A stretch of DNA of 61,956 bases, from NCBI GenBank assembly GCA_029777855.1, contig JAKORL010000143.1, forward strand, positions 1 to 61,956, written 5' to 3'. The first letter of the stretch is position 1; each line of letters starts with the position of its first letter. Positions 18,878 through 28,282 of the stretch are shown here, piece by piece. The notes beneath the pieces were generated by a model. That model was not told the origin of the DNA and did not search any database. It was given only the letters and a program-made list of their open reading frames with translations. Source of the DNA: Pseudomonadota bacterium. GTDB lineage: Bacteria > Pseudomonadota > Gammaproteobacteria > JAIEPX01. The translations under genes were made by a program, and so were the position numbers.

Positions 18878-19477
18878 ATGATTCATTTACTAATTGCACG
18901 GCATGGTAATACCTTTGATCCCGGTGATACTGTGTTGCGCGTTGGGCGAGGTACTGATATTCCTCTATCAAACAGTGGAAAAGAGCAAGCTAAAAAATTA
19001 GGTGAGTATATATTTCAAAATCATCCTAACATTCAAACTGTGTATACGAGTACATTAAAGCGTACTGTACAAACGGCTGAAATAATACTTGCGAAGATGC
19101 ACTTACAATTAATGATTCATCCTCTTCATACTTTTGATGAAATTGACTACGGGCCTGATGAAGGAAAGCCTGAGACAGAAGTCGTAGCGCGTATTGGCCA
19201 GGCTGCATTAGACAATTGGGAAAAAAATAATATCGTTCCTCCAGGCTGGAATGTTGATCCTGAAAAAATAACCGCCGAATGGCAAGTATTTGCAGACCGA
19301 ATGGAAAAAAAAATTCCTGATCAAATAATTTTAGTGGTTACGAGTAATGGAATCGCGCGCTTTGCGCCAGAGCACAATGTAAAATTAAAAACAGGCGCAG
19401 TCTCCTATCTCACTGTTGAAAACGGTCAGTGGCACTGTGTTTATTCCAATCGACGTCCTGAAATAAACGTGACTTGA
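18878..19477 (+). CDS. Histidine-phosphatase (phosphoglycerate-mutase-like) protein lacking the second catalytic His
   Basis: This 199-residue protein starts directly after the kdsB stop (TAAATG). It has the phosphohistidine motif ARHGNT at residues ~7-12, a second arginine in STLKRTVQTA and an acidic site in FDEIDYGPDEGKPETEV. Where the family has S-H-G-G with a second His, this protein reads VVTSNGIARF, so that His is replaced by Ser. It may be a variant phosphatase with altered chemistry or a non-catalytic relative. The tight linkage to kdsB suggests a role in KDO or sugar-phosphate metabolism, but the substrate is unknown. Confidence 0.82.
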   Translation: MIHLLIARHGNTFDPGDTVLRVGRGTDIPLSNSGKEQAKKLGEYIFQNHPNIQTVYTSTLKRTVQTAEIILAKMHLQLMIHPLHTFDEIDYGPDEGKPETEVVARIGQAALDNWEKNNIVPPGWNVDPEKITAEWQVFADRMEKKIPDQIILVVTSNGIARFAPEHNVKLKTGAVSYLTVENGQWHCVYSNRRPEINVT

Positions 19478-19536
19478 ACCTCTTACCATAAGCAATAAAA
19501 TTTTCATAGTTGAGAAGATCAAATTCTTTGCACGTT

Positions 19537-19568
19537 TCAAGTCATCGCCACGCTGCGCTCGCGATGAC
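19537..19568. repeat. REP-like palindrome (GTCATCGC family), copy 2
   Basis: GTCATCGC and GCGATGAC flank CACGCTGCGCTC in a 28-base palindromic unit, almost the same as 15782-15817. It lies between two convergent genes (ending 19477 and 19614), a typical REP position where the hairpin can stop or protect transcripts. Confidence 0.8.
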
Positions 19569-19613
19569 AGAAGAGTTGAGGTCTTTGTGTATTTCGATCT
19601 TTTTTAAGTTCAT

Positions 19614-22600
19614 TTACTGCGAAGATAAAGCGACTGGAGAGCTTGGTCTCAATTGCAGTTGAGCATTTTCGTTATTTTCTACAGAAGCTTCGTGTTTTCT
19701 CAACAACTGGTCGAGCTCATGCATATAGCGATAGAGATTTTCTGCCCTTTCTTGCATTTCTTTGAGATGCCGTGTGTGATAAGAGCTATTTTCGTCCTGA
19801 CGATGACTGGTTAGGTTAAAAAATGTTTTTTTGAAAAAACCAATAGGTTTCACTTCGTTCGGGTTTGGTGCAGGTTCAATTTGACGTGTTATTTTGCTAA
19901 AGGTTTCTATTAAAATATCTTCCTTGGGTAATATATTTTCATCGCAAAAATAAGTATTGAGGGCAATTAGTATATTATTATCGGTGTCTTTTGGGTTTTT
20001 GAAATCGTACAGCAGGCCTCCGCAATAATGTTTTTTACTTAACTCATTATCATTATAAAATCGGGATAAATTAGGGAAATCGCCTTTTTTATGGTATTCT
20101 ATAAGCCAATGGATGAGTACAATATGCCTTAGCATCGAAGGGCCCAATAAAGCGATCAGTTTTTTTTCACGCTTAAAATCCGTAGGGAAATCAGGATTAA
20201 AAATCTTTACGTATTCCCATAAGTATTCAGGTTTAGAATACTCCACTTTGTCTAGATGATCGATCAGTTGGTCAAATAGATCTTTATCCATATGATGCGA
20301 AGCTTTTACCAAATGCTTAATAGCAACTGGAAAATTCAAACTCATCATTAATGGAATCATTCTATCGGTTTCTTTTGCCCATAGATTAGTGCACAGTCCA
20401 AATTTTAAGATTTTTCTTTTTGTTTTCTGGCTGAGATCAGGTCTAGTAATAACTGCTCGTGTAATCTTATGTTGATATCGATGAATGGCACTATCATAGA
20501 TTTTAGCGAGAAAATCCTCTGGCATCATGGGGTGTATTTCAAAAAGTAGCAGCGCCTCATCATCACTTTTGTTTCCCCAATCTTTACGAGTCCTTATTTT
20601 ATCGCAACGACTATCAAGAGCCATTTTCCATATTTCTTTCCCGAAACCTGCCGAAAAATTAAGCCTTATTATTTCTCGAATTAATGAAATATTAAGGGGG
20701 TGGTATTTTAATAGAGTATTAATCACTATATACGCAAAATAATGCCGTATATCCTGATTTTCGAGTTGAGAGATTTCCGTCATTAGTCCAAATAAAGTGG
20801 GTTCTTTATAGTGCATTATCCACTGCACCATCTTTTTCAATGCCAGTTTACGAATGCCCGCAGTAGGGAAAGATACCAGCACGGTACATAGATGTGGCAT
20901 GATGATTCGCAGTCCTTCTACAGCAAGACACGCATCTTTAGCGAACAATTGACGTTGAAATAAGCCCGCAACCCAGAGTTGCGCATGGGTAGTTAATTCT
21001 TTTTCGTCAGGTAATAAATGGTATTGTCTACAGTAAGTCAGCAAGCGTTTTTCTGCTTGAGGCTGACCTTCAATGCTTAATAAGATTAAGACTCGCCGGC
21101 AGATACTGATAGCAGTATTAGTGGGATCAATCAACGTTATAGGGCCTACTTTTTCTTGAATAAGATTTATAGCTTCATGATTATCTTTTTCATAAGCTCG
21201 ATCCAGTGCGTGCTCGAATCTTAACATCGTATACGCATCGACATAGTTTTTTTCATAATCGATTAATTGGGGCAATAATTTATTGGATCCACAATTTAAT
21301 GCAGCCCAGGTTGTGGACTTCAGTTTATCTTCGAATGTATGAGTTACATTATTGCGCCATGTGGGTTTGGCGCCAGCTAGAAACAATAATTCTGCCAATT
21401 CTTCCTGCCCCGCGTTGAGTGTAGCCGACAGGGCATAACCATATTCACATTGATCATCAATATCGGTTGGGTGTTCTGCAAATTGCCGTACAAATACCCA
21501 GTCTTGTTCCATTGCGGCTCGACTGATAGGTCTAATGCCACTAGATCTTGATTGATCCTTTTCATTTGATATCAGTTTGTTCCAATGTTGATAATCAAGA
21601 GACTTCCTCAGGTCGTCAATCACATTGTCTCCGAGAATTTTTAGTGTATTCTGATCTTTTAGGCAAGATAGGTTAGCAATTAATGCTGATAAGTTGGGCT
21701 CTTTGAATATCCAATTGATTAATGCTGAAGTGCATTTGGCTTTAATTTTATCTGGAGTAATACTGGGCATGAGTAACTTCAGGGCATCATAAAAAGTATC
21801 GTTCATTGATAGGTAGTGACTAATGGGATGTTGAAATAATCTTTCTCTCCACTCTTGTACGTAAGCCATCAGATCGCTGTCGCTGGGCAGTAATCGATAT
21901 TGCGATAGGTATTGCTGTAATCGCTCCTTAGCCTTGATCTCTCCTCCAATTTTCAATATCACGAAGACGCGTTGACAAATGCTGCGTATTAGATTGTTAT
22001 CATCAAATAATGTTATCGGTCCCCATTTATCTTGAAGAATATTAATTGCATGATGGTTGTTTTTATTGTGAGCATGCTCAAGCGCAGCTTCTATTCGTAT
22101 AAGAGAATCTTCGTCATGATATTGTTTTTCGTGTTCAATTAATTCGGGTAATAGTTCATTAAAATCTAAATCAATGGCAACCCAGACTGTGGATATCAAA
22201 TGACACGAATTACGTGGATTATTTCGCCAAGTGGGTTTTGCTCCAGCAGCCAATAATAATCTTGCCAGTGGAAAAAGCCCATTCTGAAGTGCAATGAATA
22301 AGGCGTATCCGTATTCAGATTTATCTTCAGGATCGGTAGGGTAGTTGCTAATTCGCTGAATTATTTCCCACTCGTTTGCATGAGCTGCCAAACTGATAGG
22401 CGTCATGCTCATTGTCTCAGTCGTTTTCTCAATTGTAGGCCGTCTTTCCAAAGTATCTCTAATCTTTTGAGGGAGATCTTTCAAAATGCTAGCAATGACT
22501 ATTTTTCCAACGTCATCGCTAGCTAAAAGAGTCCGCCATCCTTGTGTGGGAAAATTTTCTTGTGGTTGTAATGTTTCAAAAGTGTTTTTCAGTACGAAGT

Positions 22601-25205
22601 CTATTAATATTTCTACGCAACGATTTTTCAGTTGTTCGTGACGAAAAAAAGGTAATATTAGTCGCAAACCTTCAACAACATTGACACTATCTTTAACATC
22701 GAACCGGTGTTGTAATAAGCTTATTAACCACTCGCTAGGATAAATAGTCAAATCATGATCGGTTGGTAATAATTGATGCTGACGACAGTAATTCAGTAAA
22801 ACTTTGTTCGCTTCAGGTCGGCCTCCGTTGGTAAATGCTACTAATACTTGTTGGTAAATAGGTGGCTCATGATCAAGGCTGTTTAAGGTTATGGGTCCAA
22901 AATTTTCTTGAATTAATTCCACTGCAAAAAGATTGCCTCTTGCAAGTGCGAGTTTTAATGTTTGTTCAGAACGAAAAACAGCATGAATATCGACGGATGT
23001 TTTTTCATATTCAATTAATTGTGGTAATAGTTCATCGAAACCGCTTTCTAGTGCTAGGCTTAACGTCGATCTCAATCGATCTTCAATAGTGTGGTGGGCA
23101 TTATTACGCCAAGTGGCTTTCGCGCCTGATTGTAATAACTGTTTTGCTAGATCGTGTTGGCCATCACTGATGGCTAAGAATAACGCGAAGCCGAATTCAA
23201 AGGTATCGTCAATATCACTCTTGTATTTGCAAAATAATGTGACCATCTCCCAGTCTTTATTGATTGCGGCTATGCATATGGGGGCAATATCGGTATAGCT
23301 ATTATTGGCATTCATAGGTGCGCCGTGTTTTAAAAGAAATTTTGCGGCATTATGCTCTTTTGTTCTACAGGCGATATGGAGTAATTCTCCTAAAAAAATG
23401 CGGGGTAATTCAGGATGTTCTTTGATAAAAAGGGTTATGGGAATCCAGTTATTGATTTGGCCTTCAAGCCAGGTTTGTTCAAGACCAGTATATTTTATAT
23501 GACGAGGATTGCCTTTATCTTGAATATGATCGACTAAACGGGAGAAGTTGCATCGATGATCTCCAGGTAAATTGTTTATGACAGATTGTGTTTCAGCAAT
23601 GAACGTATTCGCAATATCAAATTGTTCATCGATAATTAACCCAGTGATAGCCCGATCATTCTGTTTAAGTAGTTTATTATTTACAATAAATTCAACCAGC
23701 TCTCTACGAATATCGGGTTGTGTTTTTTTACCAAGTCTCAATAAACGCATCAACATGCGGACATTGCTATTACGCATCATGGCAAGAGCTAACGGCACTT
23801 TTGAATCAGAAGACCAAAGGCATGTTACAGGTTCTAACAAGATTTGAAGGGTAATTGCAGGTAAGCCCAATAGAAACTCGTAGTCATTGTGTTTATAGTT
23901 TTCTGTCTTACGATCGATGTCACTGTATATCGCTAGAGCCTCCTCTTGATCTTTTTGATGCATATCGTTGGTGTATAATTTTATATCATGGCGATTACTT
24001 TTTTTATAGCCTCGTTCATTCTCAACATAAAAAATAATAGGTAATTGGAAATTTGGATTTAAAGTAATACCCATTTGTTGCGCGTAGTCATAATAGTGCT
24101 CCAATAATTCTTGAGCGAAATCATACGCGAGTAATCGTGATTCTAAAGTGTCTGTGCAAATGGTTACGACACTTCGGTAGGGATTGAATCTCAATCGCGC
24201 TAGTAGTTCGTTTGTATAACCATTTTTTTTCCTTGACTCAATATTTTTGATTTTGAATTCATTGATTTCCGTATTAGAGAAAAAATGCTTATCAGTATTA
24301 TAAGCGATGTAGGACCAGCTGCTTCGAGCTGATTCATGAGAATCATGGTCAAATATTCGTGACACTGTTCCTGAGTCATTCGTTAATAGACGAGTAATCA
24401 ATGCGTCCCTGCTATCAGTCATTAAACCATAGAGTTTGGCATTTCTACTTTTGGTAAAACCAAAGGGGGGGCTCAATAAATGTTTGTCGATGAGGGTGCA
24501 AGATTGAACTTGAGAAAAACCTGCTTTCTCTTCTGGGCTGTGTGTTGGTTGTTTAGATAGTCTTTTTTCGATAGTTCCTTTTGGTGTGATGACGTAGGGC
24601 TTTCGATTTTTGGGGCGTATATTTTGAAGTCGTCTGGTTCCATTTTCACCCGGGATGATACCTAAAATAAATTGATAGCTAAAGTCGAAGGCGTCGGCGC
24701 GCAAGGTTTTTAAAAGCATATCATTATTGAGTAGGCTTTTAGGGTCTCGTAAAACGATTTTCCCGTTTTTATTTATTACAAAACGTTGGCAAAAGAAAAA
24801 TTGCTCTTCCGTCAGAACAACACCATTGTCGATTATTTTCGGATACTCTGTATTTCTAAGAATCAAAATAGGTTTTAAAAAATCAACATAGGCTAGTGCG
24901 ATTTGCTCTTGAGCTTCCTTGAAAACGATATGGCACAAGCCTTTACCATACGCGGGATCAATTTTTAACCTGAATGCGCGAAAAGTAGAATCAATCATGC
25001 CGTGCAAATCATGTCCATCGGGTACCCATGTATTTAAATAGGATTCAATATGGCTCCACGATAATTTGATTACTTCCCCTTCGAGGTTGACTTCCTTGCC
25101 AATAAAATTGATTGCTGTTTCTATAAGCCTATAAATGTTTCTGTCTTGTATCTGTTCCTGGTGATCTATAATTGTATCTAAGAGTTCTAGAATGTTTTCT
25201 TTCAT
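19614..25205 (-). CDS. Giant ankyrin-type protein with tandemly triplicated ~290-residue unit; effector candidate
   Basis: Translation from ATG 25205 gives 1863 residues; an alternative TTG lies 5 codons upstream. Numbering from that TTG, residues 1-640 are mostly helical without a recognised domain, apart from a first ankyrin-like repeat (HIACRTKEHNAAKFLLKHGA) near 615. Then a unit of ~290 residues occurs three times, starting near 645, 939 and 1228. Each has an ankyrin-like core ending in GAK-x-TWRNN (704, 998, 1288), then LLPxLIxxEK, a helix ending GPITL, and Y-x-x-Q-x-x-LLP. Residues ~1490-1868 are helical, with a charged coiled coil near the end. No enzyme motif, signal peptide or membrane segment was seen. 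Ankyrin proteins of this size are typical Dot/Icm substrates in Legionellales; that role is inferred. Confidence 0.85.
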   Translation of the reverse strand: MKENILELLDTIIDHQEQIQDRNIYRLIETAINFIGKEVNLEGEVIKLSWSHIESYLNTWVPDGHDLHGMIDSTFRAFRLKIDPAYGKGLCHIVFKEAQEQIALAYVDFLKPILILRNTEYPKIIDNGVVLTEEQFFFCQRFVINKNGKIVLRDPKSLLNNDMLLKTLRADAFDFSYQFILGIIPGENGTRRLQNIRPKNRKPYVITPKGTIEKRLSKQPTHSPEEKAGFSQVQSCTLIDKHLLSPPFGFTKSRNAKLYGLMTDSRDALITRLLTNDSGTVSRIFDHDSHESARSSWSYIAYNTDKHFFSNTEINEFKIKNIESRKKNGYTNELLARLRFNPYRSVVTICTDTLESRLLAYDFAQELLEHYYDYAQQMGITLNPNFQLPIIFYVENERGYKKSNRHDIKLYTNDMHQKDQEEALAIYSDIDRKTENYKHNDYEFLLGLPAITLQILLEPVTCLWSSDSKVPLALAMMRNSNVRMLMRLLRLGKKTQPDIRRELVEFIVNNKLLKQNDRAITGLIIDEQFDIANTFIAETQSVINNLPGDHRCNFSRLVDHIQDKGNPRHIKYTGLEQTWLEGQINNWIPITLFIKEHPELPRIFLGELLHIACRTKEHNAAKFLLKHGAPMNANNSYTDIAPICIAAINKDWEMVTLFCKYKSDIDDTFEFGFALFLAISDGQHDLAKQLLQSGAKATWRNNAHHTIEDRLRSTLSLALESGFDELLPQLIEYEKTSVDIHAVFRSEQTLKLALARGNLFAVELIQENFGPITLNSLDHEPPIYQQVLVAFTNGGRPEANKVLLNYCRQHQLLPTDHDLTIYPSEWLISLLQHRFDVKDSVNVVEGLRLILPFFRHEQLKNRCVEILIDFVLKNTFETLQPQENFPTQGWRTLLASDDVGKIVIASILKDLPQKIRDTLERRPTIEKTTETMSMTPISLAAHANEWEIIQRISNYPTDPEDKSEYGYALFIALQNGLFPLARLLLAAGAKPTWRNNPRNSCHLISTVWVAIDLDFNELLPELIEHEKQYHDEDSLIRIEAALEHAHNKNNHHAINILQDKWGPITLFDDNNLIRSICQRVFVILKIGGEIKAKERLQQYLSQYRLLPSDSDLMAYVQEWRERLFQHPISHYLSMNDTFYDALKLLMPSITPDKIKAKCTSALINWIFKEPNLSALIANLSCLKDQNTLKILGDNVIDDLRKSLDYQHWNKLISNEKDQSRSSGIRPISRAAMEQDWVFVRQFAEHPTDIDDQCEYGYALSATLNAGQEELAELLFLAGAKPTWRNNVTHTFEDKLKSTTWAALNCGSNKLLPQLIDYEKNYVDAYTMLRFEHALDRAYEKDNHEAINLIQEKVGPITLIDPTNTAISICRRVLILLSIEGQPQAEKRLLTYCRQYHLLPDEKELTTHAQLWVAGLFQRQLFAKDACLAVEGLRIIMPHLCTVLVSFPTAGIRKLALKKMVQWIMHYKEPTLFGLMTEISQLENQDIRHYFAYIVINTLLKYHPLNISLIREIIRLNFSAGFGKEIWKMALDSRCDKIRTRKDWGNKSDDEALLLFEIHPMMPEDFLAKIYDSAIHRYQHKITRAVITRPDLSQKTKRKILKFGLCTNLWAKETDRMIPLMMSLNFPVAIKHLVKASHHMDKDLFDQLIDHLDKVEYSKPEYLWEYVKIFNPDFPTDFKREKKLIALLGPSMLRHIVLIHWLIEYHKKGDFPNLSRFYNDNELSKKHYCGGLLYDFKNPKDTDNNILIALNTYFCDENILPKEDILIETFSKITRQIEPAPNPNEVKPIGFFKKTFFNLTSHRQDENSSYHTRHLKEMQERAENLYRYMHELDQLLRKHEASVENNENAQLQLRPSSPVALSSQ

Positions 25206-25308
25206 GCCTGAAACTACCAAATCATATAAACATAAATACTATGATTTTTTGATTTTAATCATAGGTTTTAATGATATAAGATTTGGGGACATTAATCAAG
25301 AAAAGAGA

Positions 25309-25319
25309 GGGGGTCAGAC
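25309..25319. repeat. Solitary half of the GGGGTCAGA repeat
   Basis: GGGGGTCAGAC immediately overlaps the 3' end of prmA and repeats the terminal motif of the palindromes at 10261 and 11331 (GGGGTCAGATCT). No second arm was found nearby, so it is a lone half site or chance. Confidence 0.35.
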
Positions 25320-26195
25320 TCTGCGCCCAGAAAGGCATGCCCAGTCTTGTTGGAGCTCGGGGGGGTCGAAAGTAGCCCAGGTGGAGTAGGCTGTTTTTAT
25401 CGCATCGACTTGGTTGGCAAGGATTCCTGATAACACGATTTTTCCGCCTGGTTTTAGAAGCTGAGAAAAATGGGGGGATAATTCAATGAGGGGCAATGCT
25501 AAAATGTTCGCGATTAAAACATCAGCATGTACAGGCGGTAATTCTTCCGGTAAAAATGTGCGTAGCTGTTCAGAAGAAATCTCATTTAACTCTGAATTCT
25601 CACGAGTTGAAGTTAAGGCTTGCGGATCATTATCAACTGCAAATACTTTGTTGGCGCCAAGTTTAATAGCGGCTATTCCTAATATTCCAGAACCGCAACC
25701 GTAATCTATAACGAGATTTTGTTGAGATATATTTTGTGTTAACCATGTTAAACATAATTGTGTGGTTGGATGTTTTCCTGTGCCAAAGGCCATTCCAGGA
25801 TCAAGAATTAAGCTATTTGGAGGGCGTTCTTTTGGTATATCCCAGCTTGGATAAATCCATAATTTATTTAAATAACATTGTGGTTTAAAATCATTTTTCC
25901 AAGTATGTTCCCAGGCTTGGTCTACTATTAATTCAACACTGTGATGATTAAAAAGTTCATGCCCAAATTGTTTTTGCAAATCAGTCATAATGTTTGGCAC
26001 GTCAGCGTATTCGTCAAATAAGGAAGTCAGCTTGATGTGATCCCACAGAGGAGTTTCTCCTAGTCCCGGAGCATAAATGGGTTGATCTTGGGCATCTTGT
26101 AAAGTAATCGCAAGTGCGCCTAGATCTTCTAAAGCATTACTCAATTTTTCAGCTTGATCTCGAGTCGTGGCTAATGTCATCTGTAAAAAAGGCAT
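25314..26195 (-). CDS. prmA: Ribosomal protein L11 methyltransferase
   Basis: PrmA trimethylates ribosomal protein L11 using S-adenosylmethionine. The 293 residues match the family. The SAM site VIDYGCGSGILGIAAIKLGA lies near residue 155-175, preceded by LDPGMAFGTGKHPTTQLCL, and the catalytic-region sequence DVLIANILALPLIEL (N-I-L-A in place of N-P-P-Y) is diagnostic for L11 methylases. The N-terminal ~100 residues form the substrate-binding domain. It lies 9 bases after accC in the same direction, forming an accB-accC-prmA operon. The stop lies inside a GGGGTCAGA repeat half. Confidence 0.95.
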   Translation of the reverse strand: MPFLQMTLATTRDQAEKLSNALEDLGALAITLQDAQDQPIYAPGLGETPLWDHIKLTSLFDEYADVPNIMTDLQKQFGHELFNHHSVELIVDQAWEHTWKNDFKPQCYLNKLWIYPSWDIPKERPPNSLILDPGMAFGTGKHPTTQLCLTWLTQNISQQNLVIDYGCGSGILGIAAIKLGANKVFAVDNDPQALTSTRENSELNEISSEQLRTFLPEELPPVHADVLIANILALPLIELSPHFSQLLKPGGKIVLSGILANQVDAIKTAYSTWATFDPPELQQDWACLSGRRV

Positions 26196-26204
26196 AAGCT
26201 GATT

Positions 26205-27554
26205 CTACTGTTTTTCAGAGGCTAATTTTTTTTCTAGGAAATGAATGTTTTGGCACCCTTTCTGAAAATGAGGGTCAGACAGAATATCTTGATGTAACTC
26301 GATGTTTGTTTTAATCCCATCTACGATCAATTCAAATAAGGCATTACGCATTTTTGCAATTGCGTTGGCCCGGTTTTCACCATGGCTGATAATTTTGCCA
26401 ATCATTGAATCATAATAGGGTGGAACAGAATAGCCAGTGTAAATATGACTATCCACACGAATTCCAGGGCCACCTGGTGCGTGAAATAAATTAATTTTTC
26501 CTGGAGAGGGTAGGAAAGAGCGTGGATCTTCCGCATTAATACGGCATTCTATTGCGTGGCCTTTTATTGTAATATCAGACTGTTTGTAACGAAGTTTTTG
26601 CCCGCTTGCTATTAATAATTGTTCTTTTACAATATCAATGCCGGTGATCATTTCAGTTACAGGATGTTCAACTTGCACACGCGTATTCATTTCGATGAAA
26701 TAAAATTCCCCATTTTCATAGAGAAATTCGAATGTGCCAGCGCCACGATATTTCATTTTTTGACACGCTTTTACACATCGCGTTCCCACGCGTTGTCTTT
26801 CTTCTTCGGTAATTCCTGGAGCAGGTGCTTCTTCAATTACTTTTTGATGGCGTCTTTGAACCGAGCAATCTCGTTCACCTAAATGAATTGCATTTCCCTG
26901 TCCATCACCTAATACTTGAATTTCAATATGACGTGGATGCTCAAGAAATTTTTCCATATAAACATCGGGATTTCCGAAAGCGGCTTCTGCTTCAGTGCGA
27001 GTCATCGCGATTAACGAAGTTAATTCGTCTGCATTTCGCACTATACGCATGCCACGTCCGCCACCACCACCTGATGCTTTAATAATGACTGGAAAGCCAA
27101 TTTCGTTGGCGATTTTTAAATTTTCTTCATTATTATGACCTAATTTTCCATTTGAGCCTGGTACTGTTGGAACACCGGCTTTTATCATTTCTTCAATGGC
27201 CGATACTTTGTCGCCCATTGTGCGAATAGTATCTGCTCGCGGCCCAATAAAAATAAATCCGCTGTTTTCTACTTGATCAGCGAAATCTGCATTTTCAGAT
27301 AAAAAGCCGTATCCCGGATGAATAGCGTCGGCTTCAGAAATTTCCGCAGCGCTAATAATGGCTGGTACGTTTAAATAACTTTTTGCAACATTCGGTGGGC
27401 CAATGCAGATTGCTTCGTCTGCTAGGCGCACATGTTTAAGATCTACGTCAGCGCTAGAATAAATTGCCACTGTTTTGATGCTGAGCTCTTTGCAAGCTCG
27501 TAAAATACGTAACGCAATTTCGCCGCGATTAGCGATTAAGACTTTTTTCACCAT
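26205..27554 (-). CDS. accC: Biotin carboxylase, acetyl-CoA carboxylase subunit
   Basis: AccC carboxylates biotin on AccB with ATP and bicarbonate, the first step of fatty acid synthesis. The 449 residues match the usual length. The N terminus [20 protein letters not shown], the ATP-grasp glycine loop [34 protein letters not shown], the catalytic [20 protein letters not shown] and [16 protein letters not shown] are all canonical. It lies between accB and prmA with 6- and 9-base gaps, so one transcript is expected. Confidence 0.98.
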   Translation of the reverse strand: MVKKVLIANRGEIALRILRACKELSIKTVAIYSSADVDLKHVRLADEAICIGPPNVAKSYLNVPAIISAAEISEADAIHPGYGFLSENADFADQVENSGFIFIGPRADTIRTMGDKVSAIEEMIKAGVPTVPGSNGKLGHNNEENLKIANEIGFPVIIKASGGGGGRGMRIVRNADELTSLIAMTRTEAEAAFGNPDVYMEKFLEHPRHIEIQVLGDGQGNAIHLGERDCSVQRRHQKVIEEAPAPGITEEERQRVGTRCVKACQKMKYRGAGTFEFLYENGEFYFIEMNTRVQVEHPVTEMITGIDIVKEQLLIASGQKLRYKQSDITIKGHAIECRINAEDPRSFLPSPGKINLFHAPGGPGIRVDSHIYTGYSVPPYYDSMIGKIISHGENRANAIAKMRNALFELIVDGIKTNIELHQDILSDPHFQKGCQNIHFLEKKLASEKQ

Positions 27555-27560
27555 GTATGA

Positions 27561-28037
27561 TTACTCAATGATAAACAGTGGTTGATCGAATTCAACAGGC
27601 GATTCATTGTCAATTAATCGTGCGCTGATGACGCCGGCTTTGTCAGCTTCTATTTGATTGTACATTTTCATCGCTTCGATTAGGCACAAGATGTCGCCCA
27701 CTTCCACGCGTTGACCCACTTCCACGAAAGGCTTTTCGCCAGGAGTGGGGGCTAGATAGACAGTACCTACCATCGGGGATTTGACTGTGTAGCCCTTTGT
27801 TGGAGCTGCTTCTTTTGGAGCAGTGGCTGCAGGAGCGTGATGGGGAGCTTGAGCAGGAGCCGATGCTGGTGCATGATGTGGCTCAATTTGTGGGACATAC
27901 TGAACAGGAGTAGACTGTGCAGGTGCATGCGAATACCGGCTGATACGCACCGATTCTTTATCTTCGTGCACTTCAATCTCGGCAACCCCGGTTTCGTTGA
28001 TTAGTTCAATCAACTTACGAATTTTACGGATATCCAC
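27561..28037 (-). CDS. accB: Biotin carboxyl carrier protein of acetyl-CoA carboxylase
   Basis: AccB carries biotin between the carboxylase and transferase halves. I chose GTG 28037 as start because translation then begins with [12 protein letters not shown], the normal AccB beginning, and AAGGGG stands upstream. The product is 158 residues. A Pro/Ala/His-rich linker follows the N-terminal helix, then the biotinyl domain with [12 protein letters not shown], whose central Lys is the biotinylation site (M-Y-N-Q replaces the commoner M-M-N-E). It is first gene of the accB-accC-prmA operon. Confidence 0.96.
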   Translation of the reverse strand: MDIRKIRKLIELINETGVAEIEVHEDKESVRISRYSHAPAQSTPVQYVPQIEPHHAPASAPAQAPHHAPAATAPKEAAPTKGYTVKSPMVGTVYLAPTPGEKPFVEVGQRVEVGDILCLIEAMKMYNQIEADKAGVISARLIDNESPVEFDQPLFIIE

Positions 28038-28224
28038 TGTTACAACCCCTTTCAATCGGATAGAATAGGGCCTCTTTTGAGGCAAGGCTCTGATTCTGCC
28101 CTATCTTCCCGATTTTGTCCAGTTCGAAGATGATCTCTTCAATTTAGACGACATTAATGCATTTTGCCAGCATATTGGTTTCAAAGGTGGAGTGGAATAG
28201 GTATTTTTCTATATTGATAAATGC

Positions 28225-28258
28225 GCACACTTTGTAGTCGATCTACTACATTTTGTGC
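28225..28258. other. Imperfect inverted repeat between dsbD and accB
   Basis: The 14-base arms (28225-28238 and 28245-28258) pair with a perfect TGTAGT/ACTACA core around CGATCT, with mismatches outside. It follows the dsbD stop on the minus strand. There is no T-run, so it is either a weak terminator or a regulatory palindrome for accB. Confidence 0.4.
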
Positions 28259-28282
28259 CACCATTACATACCATCATTCTTA

